Source: Podochytrium sp. JEL0797
Lineage: Eukaryota; Chytridiomycota; Chytridiomycetes; Chytridiales; Chytriomycetaceae
Length of the DNA: 29,452 nucleotides
Direction: 5' to 3'
NCBI GenBank assembly: GCA_027596195.1
Contig: JADGJG010000231.1
Location: 1-29,452, forward strand
Shown: positions 1 through 9,785 of the stretch, one piece after another
Layout: every line of letters begins with the position of its first letter
Numbering within the stretch: position 1 is the stretch's first letter
The notes under the pieces: generated by a model
Database searches by the model: none
What the model saw: only the letters and a program-made list of their open reading frames with translations
Told to the model about the DNA's origin: nothing
Made by a program: the position numbers and the translations under genes

Positions 1-211
1 TTTTGGGGGTTGTTTTGGTGGGGTGTCTGTTGGTTGGGCTGGGGGGGGGGGGCGCTCAATTGGCGGTGTATTATGTGGGGGGGTTTTTTGTTTTTTTGGT
101 TGTTTTTGCACCCCCCCCCCCCCCTCCTCCTCCTCCTCGAATACGTGTGTGTGTGTTTTGGAGCGGGGATTGATTGAAATTCGGTCCCTGCTCCCTTTTT
201 TGAACCCACAG
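1..211. other. Low-complexity leader, probably intron of the first gene
   Basis: This stretch holds a run of 12 G (41-52), a run of 14 C (111-124) followed by TCC repeats, and GT-rich sequence. It ends with a usable 3' splice site (CACAG at 207-211) that opens in frame into the exon at 212, so it reads best as an intron of a gene whose 5' part lies off the left edge. No telomere-type repeat is seen. The long homopolymers are places where base counts may be wrong. Confidence 0.45.
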
Positions 212-1406
212 CGCAATAGCGAGCTTGTCGAAAAAGAACGCGACTGGGCGTCCAAAGTGGATCAACACAAGACCGAAGTGGAGCACTTGCGTATTGAGAT
301 TAGTGGGCTTCAAGTGGCGTTGCAGCAGCAGCAACAGCAGCAACATCGACCTCAGCAGCAAGGGACGACGCACCCAAAGTCGCCGGGCAGAGTTTCGTTT
401 AGCGATTCGGTTGTGTATCACAGCGTACGTAAATGTTTTGTGTGTTGCACCGTGTCCCTCGTTGTTGATTTGTTTTACGGGAAAACAGTCTCCATCTTCG
501 CAACGCTACTCGTCCTCGCAGCAACAACAACAATACCCTTCGTCTCAGTCCCAACCGCGGTTCAGTCAACCCGTTGCAGACAGTCAAGCGTCGAATCCAT
601 TCTACAACGAGTCTTCACGCGGCGTCGGGGGGTCCCAAAAACGGACTGCGAGTGACTTGTTGTCGTCGGAGGATGCGGAGCACTCTTCGGCTGGAGAGAA
701 TGGGGTGTTTGGAGACAAGAGTAAGCGGTACAAGAAGGTAAAGACTCGAACTTGTGGATTTGAAACTCTCGGCCAGGACGTTATCTGACACGAAAAAAAT
801 GCTGACATACATACTTGCAAAACAAAATCAGGGTTCCGACGCTGCCAGTTTGACGTCTTCCTCCCCCTTTGGTTCTGAGTCTTCCCGGTTGACGACTACG
901 AGACGGAACCCACCGCAACAACCCGTGACGCATGACTCTGCAACTGTGCCCGCCATTCGTGGTGGTGCGACTCAAAAAAAGAACGCGTTGGTGATGCAAG
1001 GTGGGGGGATTGCGGCGGGTGGTGGCGGTGGGATTGCTGCCGGGGGAGGGGGTGGGAAGTTTGAACGGTTTGAGGCGATGGGGATTACGCGTGGACGGAG
1101 CAGTGGGGGTGGAGGAGGGGGGATGCAGGAGACGAGTGGTGTGCGTGCGCAGGTTTGTGTTGTGTTTTTTTTTTTTGCGCGAGTGCTTTTTGTTTACGAG
1201 TTTTGGGTGGTGGGGTGGTTTATTAGAAAGCGGCAACAACGCGTACGTCCAGAAGTCAACAGCCTTTGTCGCGCTCTACGACGGGAGTGAGCGGTGGGAA
1301 GCAGGGCGGGAGGCAGAACAAGGGGGGATTGAAAAAGGCGGGGATTGTGATTCCGGAGGATGATGAAGTGGAGGAATTTGAGGATGCGTTTGCGTTCAAG
1401 GCGTGA
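212..1406 (+). CDS. 3' part of an unrecognised coiled-coil, low-complexity protein (5' end off window)
   Basis: Four exons can be joined without breaking frame: 212-424, 489-737, 832-1152 and 1227-1406 (stop TGA), giving about 320 residues. All introns are GT-AG (donors GTACGT, GTAAAG, GTTTGT) and phase 0. The first visible exon has a heptad-like charged helix (ELVEKERDWASKVDQHKTEV) followed by a polyglutamine run. The second exon is Ser/Gln-rich, and the third has Gly runs separated by IAA. The tail is basic (GGKQGGRQNKGGLKKAG) and then acidic (EDDEVEEFEDAF). I recognise no family. The composition suggests a scaffold or nuclear protein, but that is only an impression. The upstream exons and true start are missing. 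The last intron was set to end at TTATTAG because the alternative AG four bases later gives the wrong frame. Confidence 0.6.
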
Positions 1407-2093
1407 CTTTGGGGGTGTCGTGCACGGTGGCATGTCGGTTTTTGCTTTCTTTTGATTCTTTTGTTTTTTCATTCTTTTAGTTTCTTTGTGGGTTTTTTTC
1501 TTTCGTTGGTTTGTTTTTGTGGAATAAGATGTTGTGTTTTTCGTTTTTGTAGTATGGTCTGATGCGGTGCCGCGGGAATTTTTTTTCCAGTCTTTGATGG
1601 ATGTTGGGGATAAACGCGACTTTGGTTGTCAAGGAGGTGTCTGCGAAGGCTGCGACACCGCGGGGACGGCAAAGCGTTGGATGAGGCGGCACGCACACAG
1701 CTGAGACGGATGTGGTGAAGGAAGCGGCGGGATTTGGTAGCGGCGCGAAAAAGAGGCCAAGGAGCGCGTCCAGGGGACATGCGCAGGGCGAAGTTTGCAC
1801 CGCACTTCCACGCAACGGCAATTAACTTTAATCATCGGAATCCTTCGTGCTGCGCTCGCTGTCCATGGAACCCTTCAAGCAACAAGTCTTGCCTATTTTG
1901 CAACGCCGTCAACCGCGGTGAAAAGCCTGCTTTCTCTTCGATTTTTTGTCACGCGACCGCAATGTCAATTCCACGATTCTTCCGTCCCAAAAGAGCGCAA
2001 AAAGAGCGTGGATCAATTGCGATCAATCGAAAAATTTCATCACTGCGTGGGCTTGGAATTTTTCCCCAGGAATTGGTGCCCACATCAAGCCGA
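1407..2093. other. Intergenic region with scattered coding-like fragments
   Basis: No complete gene is seen between the first gene and the receptor gene. The first part (1407-1560) is T-rich, as expected of a 3' untranslated region. Between about 1607 and 1825 three plus-strand frames in turn look coding-like: one containing VVKEVSAKAATPRG, one with ALDEAARTQLRR, and one with DVVKEAAGFGSGAKKRPR that stops at 1823-1825. They could be a frameshifted gene remnant, or exons joined in a way I could not resolve. The remaining part to 2093 is open in the receptor frame but does not look like protein of that family. Confidence 0.35.
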
Positions 2094-3214
2094 ATGTCGA
2101 ATGCAACAAGCGCCGCCCAGTGGACCAACCTACAGCAATGGAATACGTCCGTAGCGGTTTGGGTCACCGCTTCAAACGCCGCAACAGGCGTCTGCCTCTT
2201 TGGGTCCCTCGTGAACCTCACGGTGTTGGCATCCATCTATTGTAACCGGAAGCGACTCTTCGACTCCACCAACAACATCGCATGGATCGTCACAACCATG
2301 GTCTCCGCATCTATCCTGAATGGAATCTTCCAAGCAACCTGCAGCCAGCTCTCCGTGTTTGACTTCACCAACAATCAAAACGTGACGAGTTTAACTCCAG
2401 CAGCATCCGATGTCCTCTCCTCAACAGGATACCTCCTTCTCATCCTCCTCTTCACCCTCAACCTCCTTCTCGCCCTCGAAAGGAACTGGCTCGTGCGTTT
2501 TTCGCAAAAGCTGCCACTCAAATGGATTATATCCATCGGCCTTGTGGGCTTGCCATTTTGGGCCGCCCTTGTGGCTTCGTTCACGCTCGCTCAGGACTGC
2601 GATTGGAGCTTCTTGCCACTCGGTGTTCCGATCCAATACGACGCCCTCGGTGCTCCTTCCGCGGCACCAACAAGCTTGCATGGTATTCTTTTCATCTGCG
2701 GGTTCTCATACTTTGCTCTCGTCTCGATTGCCATTTGCGCGATTTACGAGGACACCTATTTTCTCATTGCCGACATATACGACGATGAGGAGCAAAAATG
2801 GGCCGAGCATCCACGAACCTCCGCGACCACGCGACGGCACCGGTAACAAAATTCTCCTTCCTTAATTCGACATCCTGAATATTAAATTTTTGATATTTTT
2901 TGCATAAAAGAATGGTCCTCCTCCGCTGCGTCGTCATGTCAATCTTCCAACTCGCACTCTACTCCCCCTCCATTATCATGATTTACCTTTCCATGTGGAA
3001 GACACACATGTTTGAAAACTATTACGCGTCAACGTGCATGCAAATCGCGGCTGCAATCATTCCAGCGCTGGATCCGCTCGCCACCGTTTTTGTGATTTTG
3101 TGTTTTCAGACCGAGTTTCGGGATACTTATTTTGAAGCTTTTAGAAAGCTCTGTGGGGTGCCGGCAGAGTCTGAAAAGGTGGAAATGCATGTTGATATAA
3201 TACAGAAAAGTTAA
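2094..3214 (+). CDS. Seven-transmembrane, class-A-like G-protein-coupled receptor
   Basis: Two exons, 2094-2842 and 2911-3214, are joined by a GTAAC...AAAAG intron (phase 2) and give 350 residues. Seven hydrophobic segments lie at about 25-50, 60-84, 106-130, 142-166, 195-218, 251-278 and 288-314. Helix 3 ends in LERNW, in the place of the E/DRY motif. Helix 7 carries LDPLATVFV, in the place of N/DPxxY, and is followed by an amphipathic FRDTYFEAFRKL resembling helix 8. The start was set at 2094 because the resulting N-terminus is short and has two N-glycosylation sequons (NAT, NTS), as expected of an extracellular end. The frame is open further upstream to 1734, but that part looks non-coding. 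Ligand and G protein are unknown. The receptor's place in the plasma membrane or flagellar membrane is inferred from family knowledge only. The gene ends 46 bp before the kinase start codon. Confidence 0.75.
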
Positions 3215-3260
3215 ATTGTCGTGGCTGCTATTTTTATTCGGATCTGGCGAGTGGCGACAA

Positions 3261-6200
3261 ATGCTCACTCCCCAACACCGTCCACCACACCCCGAGATCG
3301 CCGCATACTCGATCGGCAAATGCATCGGATCGGGCCAATACGGAAAAGTGAGCAAACTCAAAAACGAAATACAAACATGAACGTCTTTTGACAGGTCCTC
3401 CGTGCCATCCACAAACAATCATCCACCCCCGTAGCCCTTAAACTCATATCCATCACAAATCGTACGAAGCCCGAAATCACATCTTTACGCGACGAGATCC
3501 TTTGTCATCGCCGGTTGATCCATCCCAATATTGTGCGATGTCTCGACAGCTTCGTGACGCGCGTGGGGGAGGAAGTGGCCGTGATTACAGAGCTTTGTAC
3601 GCAGGGAGATTTGATGGACGCTTTGAGACTCGCGGGTCGGTTTGATGAGCCGCGTGTGTGTGATTTTGCTGTGCAACTCGTGTCGGGACTCGAATTTTTG
3701 CACTGCAAAGCGGGGATTGTTCACCGGGATCTTAAGCTTCAAGTTTAGTTGGCTTCTCGACTCTTTAGAACAGGAAAATATTAATGCATGCACCGCGCTT
3801 TAGAACATTTTGATTTCCTCGACGGGAACGCTAAAAATCTGTGACTTTGGCTTCGCGCAACTCTTTGAGCCATCAGGAAAGTTGACTCTCACATCCGTAA
3901 AGGGAACACCTATCTATATGTCACCAGAACTCATCAAGGAAGAACCCTATACGCATCTCGTCGACCTCTGGGCCCTGGGAATCATTCTGTTCGAGGTTGA
4001 AACACTTTAACACATCCCTTTAAACTCTTCCTTACACTCACACACTCGCTTTTTCTCAGCTGCACACAGGAGTTCCTCCATTCTACACAACCAACATTTT
4101 CAAACTCATTCAAATGATTCTCGCCGACACCCCCACATTCCCAAACACCGTATCCCCCATATTCCAACATTTCACCTCCTCGTTGCTCCAAAAGCTCCCT
4201 GCAAACCGCCTTGACTGGCCCCATGTATCCACACACGCTTTCCTCTCAGAACCCTCTGCAGAATCTATCACCACAGCCGACACGATGATCGCCGCAACGA
4301 AACCTCGTCCCTGGACAACCGACTCTGGAATTGATGTGGCGAGTGCAAGAAGACATAAATCCGCTAGTGGTAGAGTCGGTTTGGAAATGTGGGGTGACGT
4401 GGACGGTTTGGATATTCTTGAGGAAGAGGAATCAGCGCTTGTTGAAACGAAACTCCCAGTCGAGCCCACAGAGTGCCCAACTTCAGTTCAAATTGACTGG
4501 GACGACTTGTTGATTCTCTCTGAAAGCCAAAACTGGTTGAGGTCATCCATCAAAGAACCCGGGTTCTTGGTGGATGTGTATTTGGGAATCTGTCGTCTTA
4601 CCCCCCCTGACCCCTCGGAATCGTGCACCACAACACCCACATATCTAATCAATCCCCTTATTATTCTTCAACGCATCGTTGTCAATCTCGGAACGTCTTC
4701 TCCCATACCCGCAGACTTCGACCTCGTCTCCCAAACCAAATCCATCATCTCCTGGTCCTGCACCCAAATCCACCACCTCCTGCTCCAAGATTCTACAATC
4801 TCCTATTTCGACCTTGATCTCTGTCACGTCCTCTCTCTCACTCTCCAACTCATCTCTGACACGATCCAAAGCTCCTTCAACCTTAGCACCAATCACCCGA
4901 CACTGGCAACAACCATCACCCCCTTCCTTCTCCGCGTCTATATCCCCCTTCTCCCCCGAATCTTATACTCTGCAACCAAACTCGACCCCAGAGACTCTTC
5001 CGCAACGTCCCCCACCTCCAGACAAACCGAAAAATGGGTCCCAATCCTCCTACCCACACTCACCGCCACCAAACACACGCTCCGCCTCCTCCACTCTATC
5101 CATCAGCCACTGCAGAAATCCGAAAGCCTGCAGGACGTGGTTGAACTGGGTATCGTGTATTCCCTCATGGACTTTTTGAACTCATTTTGGGATGAGAGTC
5201 GAGAGCGGAGAGCTGTTGTGGATGCTGGATTGTCTCTCCTGGAAGCGTTTGCGTGCAGTAGCTGGAGAGATGATGTCTCAACGAACGCTGATAACGATGG
5301 GCTTCTGATGAAATCATGGTCCAACGCCCTCGTAGCGACCCAGAAATCTCTCCTCATGAACTCCAATTTCGGCATCCACTTGTTGATGTATGTGGTTTGC
5401 AAACTAGAATGGAGAGCCTCCAGTCGTACATCGGCGATGTTGCTGTTGGGTGTGATGGCTTCCTCCAGTTCAACGATTCGCCATCTCGCGCGCAAAGAGG
5501 AGAGCCTCACTTCCACGTTGATTGGCATTATTGAAAAGGGCGACAACTCTACCGCTCTCTTTACGCTAAACGTCCTCGGTCATTCCACCACGAATCGCAA
5601 ATTGGCCAACAAACTCGCAACGCGACTGTTTCAAACAACCGACACACCCCTCACCGCATCATACATGCGTTTTCTCGCAACAAAATCATCACCTCGAAGC
5701 CACAAAATTCTTGATGAACTTTTTCTCCGCCTGTATTCGTCACTCGACTGGCCCTCCAGTCTCGAAAATCTCTCACCACCACCAACATTTTCACCACTCC
5801 CCAACGCCTTCCACGACCTCCTCATCACGTCCCTCACTCTCCTTCACACGAATCCTTCATCCCAGTTCGCGTTGAAATGCATCACCAACCTGCTGAGCTT
5901 CAAACACACGACCGGAATCTTTCGAATCGTAATGCCACTGCATCTAGCAAATAATTTCGCACGTACAGAAACCCTGCAGCTACCAGAATCTTCTACAATC
6001 ACACTCATCCACTCCCTTTGCAATCTCCACTCCCAACTCATACGCCACGAATTTCCCGTCGCGTTGGTGACACCCTTTCTCACAAGCTCGATATTGCTCA
6101 AATCAGATGAGCTGCAGACTAAATCTGCTCTCCTCGAATGCGCCACGGAAGCACTCATTGTGGAACTGGATCGTCTCGAACTAGGCACTCTGAAACACCC

Positions 6201-6624
6201 GGAAACCTTGTCAAAAGCCGTCTCCGCCGTCTGCGCCACTCTGCCTGCTTTGAAGTCGAAAGCTCTGATCTTAGCCATGCCTTTTTTAGCCAACATTCTA
6301 CTCAAATGCAGCACAGAAAACACGCCAGAATCCACCCAACTGCATCACAAGATTGTCGCCCACTTTATACACCACACTCACGTGTTCGGAGAGTCATTTT
6401 GGGAAAGGATATTTTCCTGCCGCGCGCACGGCTCAGAAACTGATGCGATTCTTCACACGAACGCGTTGATTTGCATGGAGCATGTGGAAAAAGTTGTGAC
6501 CGGAAGAATGAAGCTCGAATTCGTGAGATCGGTTTCGCGATTGGTGGAAAGAGTTGCACTAGACGAATGTTTTTGTGAGAGGGTGAAGGGGCGAGCCATG
6601 AAGTTTCATTTAGAAATTATTTAG
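3261..6624 (+). CDS. STK36: Fused/STK36-type serine/threonine protein kinase
   Basis: Four exons (3261-3347, 3395-3742, 3804-3995, 4060-6624) are all phase 0 and give 1063 residues. The kinase domain is complete: glycine loop GSGQYGKV (23-30), ATP lysine in VALK (K45), probable helix-C Glu63, catalytic HRDLKLQN (139-146), DFG (159-161), GTPIYMSPE (179-187) and DLWALG (199-204). After the activation loop, LHTGVPPFYTTNIFKLIQMI closely follows the Fused family pattern. The remaining 750 or so residues are Leu-rich helices resembling the ARM/HEAT-like C-terminal half of Fused kinases; human STK36 is somewhat longer, about 1315 aa. In animals Fused acts in Hedgehog signalling and in building the central pair of motile cilia, and in plants the homologue acts in cytokinesis. 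In a zoosporic fungus a flagellar role is plausible but inferred. The third exon start was chosen at 3804 because it restores HRDLKLQNILI. Confidence 0.85.
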
Positions 6625-7686
6625 TGAATATTGAATTGAGGAGGAATAGAAAGAGAGTTAGAAACACAATCAATAACAATTCTCGAAGTGAGTGGGCAAA
6701 TGACGTGTTGCGAATTTGGCTCAATTCTCAAATTCCACTCGAATTCATTCGTCGGCGCGTTTTCCAAAAAGGGAATTCTATGCTAGCGGATTGTTTCTGT
6801 GAGGTTTATGCGTTGTAAACGGGGTCGAAGAACTTTCTCCTCTTCCAAGTCTGCAAACGCGGTATCATCGACGCAAGTCGCGCAACTCTCACGCAGAACC
6901 GTCGAAACGATCTGACCGTTCCGGAGACTCATGACGGTCATCAAATGACTGAAGGAGATGGGAAATCCACGCGTTCACGATCCGGTCTAAAGCCGCATTA
7001 CCATCGCGTGACGGTGTCCCAGAATCGCAAATCCCTTTCCAGCGGTTTCGGCAGTCGATACAGAGCTTCACTAGGTCAAGAAAACTGGTTTGGAACACTG
7101 CACTCGAGAATGCATGTGCGCCCAGAAACACCTCCAATTGCGACCGGCGCGGGGCGGGCGCGGCCGGGCGGGGGGGGGGGGGGGGGGGGGGGGCGCGGGC
7201 CCCCCCTTCATCTCGCGTACCAAGCCTCAATAATTCTATGTCAATACTACCGCTGCAGACTGGTATGAGTCCGGATTCCACATGTCAGACGTGATGAAAG
7301 CGACAAGTTTTAAACTTTCGAAAGAATCACAGTGAGGGAAGCGTTGGACGACAACTCCGAGGCGAGAATGCATCCGTCGACCATCCATCGGGGCGGAATC
7401 GCACATTTGGTTGCATGCGCATCTTCGATTTAGTTGCGCGACCTTCGTGGGAAATCTCGTGCACGAATGTGGAACCCGTTGGGGTGCGAGGAGGCGTGGA
7501 GGTGCGAGAGGGTGCTTCGAAAGGTTGCACGGCGAACGGGCAGCGACAGATGACAGAGAATGCTTTTGTTTCAACGGTGGGGGTGGTAGACAAGGTGAGA
7601 GAGAGGAGGATGGGACTCAGCAGGGCCGTTCGGAGCGTCAAAAAACAAAAACAGTGCGATTGATGATCGTTTATGCGATACTGCGA
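6625..7686. other. Region without a confident gene, containing a long G tract
   Basis: After the kinase stop, no exon chain can be supported up to the naa38 stop codon. A minus-strand frame from about 7140 down to 6889 has coding-like content (FLDLVKLCIDCRNRWKGI), but it runs into the GC-only block at 7148-7206 and matches nothing I know. Minus-strand frames around 7240-7640 are also open but are Ser/Arg/Pro-rich, and they disagree with each other. It may be a decayed gene or an exon set broken by base-count errors near the homopolymer. Confidence 0.4.
7148..7206. repeat. GC-only block with a 24-G homopolymer
   Basis: About 59 bases with only G and C, containing an uninterrupted run of 24 G (7170-7193) and ending in 7 C (7200-7206). 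It stands out sharply from the surrounding mixed sequence. It could be a real G-quadruplex-forming tract or a sequencing or gap-closing artefact; the exact length should not be trusted. Confidence 0.8.
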
Positions 7687-8038
7687 CTACGCAAAACTCT
7701 CCACCTGCATCCGCACAAGATGCTTGCCCGGAATCATCACCATCCCCACATACCGCCGTTCCTCTGAGTCGAAAATCACTCCGTTAGCAACATCCTCACA
7801 CCTAATAACACTACTCACCCCGAGGCTCCCCCGTCGTCTCATCCACACCGCGGTTAAACTCCTCCGCCCCACTGAGAATCACATTCTTGTACTTGTCAAC
7901 ACAGAGAAAGACCCCACAGAACCGCCGTCCATCCGACGCCGTGCATTGTGCCTTGATCCCAAGCATGGTCGAAAGCTCACGGATTTCCGGTGTGTCCACG
8001 TCCTGGTCCACCGATGTTGCGAGGGGTGATGATGCCAT
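7687..8038 (-). CDS. NAA38: NatC auxiliary subunit Naa38 (LSMD1), LSm-fold protein
   Basis: Two exons on the minus strand, 8038-7819 and 7763-7687, give 98 residues. The 55-bp intron has a GTGAGT donor, a TGCTAAC branch-point box and a CTCAG acceptor; only this acceptor keeps the frame. The Sm1 motif lies at about 25-60 (IRELSTMLGI, then DGRRFCGVFLCVDKYKNVIL) and the Sm2 half at 80-95 (GMVMIPGKHLVRMQVE). Length and motif order match LSMD1/Naa38. Naa38 binds Naa35 and Naa30 in the NatC complex, which acetylates N-terminal Met followed by hydrophobic residues on nascent chains at the ribosome. The start MASSPLATSV is the first Met that gives a family-like length; an upstream in-frame Met at 8158 lies inside the divergent DUF952 gene. 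A related LSm protein is possible, but the CVDKYKNVIL pattern favours Naa38. Confidence 0.8.
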
Positions 8039-8067
8039 TTGGGAGTTTTTGCTTCCGCGAAATCCAA
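8039..8067. promoter_or_regulatory. 29-bp spacer between divergent start codons
   Basis: Only 29 bp separate the naa38 start codon (minus, 8036-8038) and the DUF952 start codon (plus, 8068-8070). There is no room for two separate promoters and 5' leaders, so the transcripts must overlap at their 5' ends, share core elements lying inside coding sequence, or use other start sites. No TATA or CCAAT box lies within the spacer. Confidence 0.55.
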
Positions 8068-8516
8068 ATGTCTCCAACCGACGTTGTCTGCAAAATCCTC
8101 CTTCCGACAGAATGGCCCCTGAACCCCGCCTCACAATTCCCCACCCCAATTGATGCACGCGACGGCTTTATCCACCTGAGGTGACCTGCCTTTCCCCCCC
8201 TCTCCCTCGAAGTCGAACCACGAACACGCCCTGATCACCCACCCCCCACAGCACAAGACACCAAGCCCTCACAGTCGCCAACCTCTTCTATACATCCCAT
8301 CCCTCCATCCTCCTCCTCTCGCTCTCAGTCTCGTCATTCTCAGAACACGATTTGAAATGGGAAGCCCCCGTTCACCCGACATCCACAGACAAGCCTGTTG
8401 TTTCAAACATTGAGGAAGAACGGTTCCCGCATTTGTATAATGCGAGGTTGACACAGGAGTGTGTGGTCAAGGTTGAAACGATTGCGCGGAATGCGGAGGA
8501 AAAGTTTGAATTTTGA
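8068..8516 (+). CDS. DUF952 family protein
   Basis: Two exons, 8068-8180 and 8252-8516, are joined by a GTGACC...CCACAG intron in phase 2 and give 125 residues, the usual size of the family. The typical DUF952 landmarks are present in order: VVCKILLPTEWP near the N-terminus, RDGFIHLST (31-39) spanning the splice junction, LKWE (72-75) and RFPHLYN (95-101) near the C-terminus. The family is a small cytosolic alpha/beta fold common in bacteria and fungi, with no firmly established reaction. The splice choice is supported because it restores the GFIHLST motif exactly. The gene is divergent from naa38 with a 29-bp gap and lies 120 bp upstream of the HeH-domain gene on the same strand. Confidence 0.75.
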
Positions 8517-8636
8517 TACGCATGTTGGGAGTGGGTCTTCGGGTTACACTGTTGTATTGATTTTGGAAGTAAGAATATGAATACACATAAAAGAAGTTAT
8601 CTCCAATGCAATTCGCAAAAAAGAAACAAAAATCGC

Positions 8637-9479
8637 ATGTCCAGACGAACCACAGAACGCGCCCCAATCGCTGCCCCTGCCGCAGAGCCCGCCCTCTACC
8701 CACACTACCTCGATTCATCCTTCGACCCCCAAAAGGCAACGGTAAGCCAGCCCGGTTTGCCGTCCACGTCTCACTTTCCTCAACACCATCACAGGTCTCC
8801 GAACTCAAATCAATCCTCTCCGAATGCAATGTCCCGTTCCCAACGAACCAACGCGCCCTAAAAGCTGACTTCGTCCTGCAGTGTAGGCTCACCTGCGTTG
8901 CTCTTTGTTTCCGCGCGATTTCAAAAACTAATCCCACTTCACCCCCCAGTCCAAACCCACATCGCCTCCAAATCCGCTTCCCTCCGCTCCAAAATCGCCC
9001 GCGTGAAACCCAGCTCAAAAGGAATCGAAATCGTGCACTCGTCGCCTCTCCAAACGCGCAAACTCGACACGAACCCGGCAGCAGCCCTCGAGGCGTTCGA
9101 AAAGCTCTCCTTGAATGAAGAGCCTGGTTTCGATAAATTGCCGAGTGTCGACACGAGGAGGAAGCCCCTGAAGAACACCGTGGTTGCCGAACAGTTCAAA
9201 GCGGCCCCAACGGCTTGTTTTTACGCGGCAGCGACGAAGAAGGAAGTTGAGAAACCCGTCGACAAGGCTTACCAACCCCGCCCCGCCAAGATCATCTCAC
9301 GCCGCGTGATTATGCCCGTCAAGGACCCGTTGAGTGTCGCGTTCGAATGGGAGGGAAGGCGGTTTAGGTTGGTTCCGGAGGAGGAGGCGGGGCCGCTGTC
9401 GCGTCGGGGCGGTGCAGAGGCTGTGGTGAGGATTGAGAGGGATGAATGGAATGAGGATGATGAGGAGGAGGACGATTAA
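8637..9479 (+). CDS. HeH/LEM-domain protein (Heh1/Src1-like N-terminal domain)
   Basis: Three exons (8637-8741, 8795-8882, 8950-9479) give 240 residues. Residues 24-70 (HYLDSSFDP, then ATVSELKSILSECNVPFP and ALKADFVLQFQTHI) fit the HeH helix-extended-loop-helix domain of fungal inner nuclear membrane proteins Heh1/Src1. That domain binds chromatin or DNA-associated factors. Unlike Heh1/Man1, no membrane segment and no MSC domain are visible. The remainder is charged and ends in an acidic tail (NEDDEEEDD), so a soluble nuclear protein is more likely. The second intron was placed at GTAGGC so that the helix reads VLQFQTHI. Alternatives are a SAP-like protein or a truncated member of the Heh family. 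An AATAAA lies downstream at 9546-9551. Confidence 0.65.
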
Positions 9480-9785
9480 GTTTTTGCGGCCGTGCTTGGC
9501 TCTCGCGCCCAGTGCCCAGTGTCCGATTATTTTGTTTTCATGACAAATAAAGTCAGAGTTTCTTCCTCCTGTTCAAAGAGTAATACATTCATTTCGATTG
9601 TAATAAGCATAAAGGGAAGAAGGGAAGAATACCGACTCGATTGGCTGATTTCTTGATCTTTGGCAAGAAGCCAATTCTCAGAATAAGAGTCCTCTGTTCA
9701 TTTCGCCCAGATAGTCTAAAACTGCGTGATGATCTGATTCTTGTAAACTTTTCCAGACACGTCCCAGTCGTGTCCGAAAACCAAA
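9480..9785 (+). promoter_or_regulatory. Intergenic region with a pair of inverted CCAAT boxes
   Basis: The left part is the 3' region of the HeH gene with AATAAA at 9546-9551. Close to the next gene, an inverted CCAAT box (ATTGGC, 9640-9645) and a direct one (GCCAAT, 9670-9675) face each other. The inner arms TTCTTG and CAAGAA extend the symmetry around an 8-bp centre, with a 4-bp interruption in one arm. CCAAT boxes are bound by the Hap/NF-Y complex in fungi. The arrangement sits about 110 bp upstream of the start codon at 9786, so a promoter role is plausible but untested. Confidence 0.4.

Noticed and set aside
1..140. Telomeric or subtelomeric end at the left edge
   Set aside because: The G and C runs are homopolymers and TCC repeats, not TTAGGG-type arrays, and they lie in front of an in-frame exon.
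1734..2093. N-terminal extension of the receptor
   Set aside because: The frame is open, but the peptide is Arg/Cys-rich with no family resemblance; the short glycosylatable N-terminus from 2094 fits a receptor.
7764..7818. Frameshift in naa38
   Set aside because: The apparent break disappears when a 55-bp intron with GTGAGT donor, TGCTAAC branch point and CTCAG acceptor is removed.
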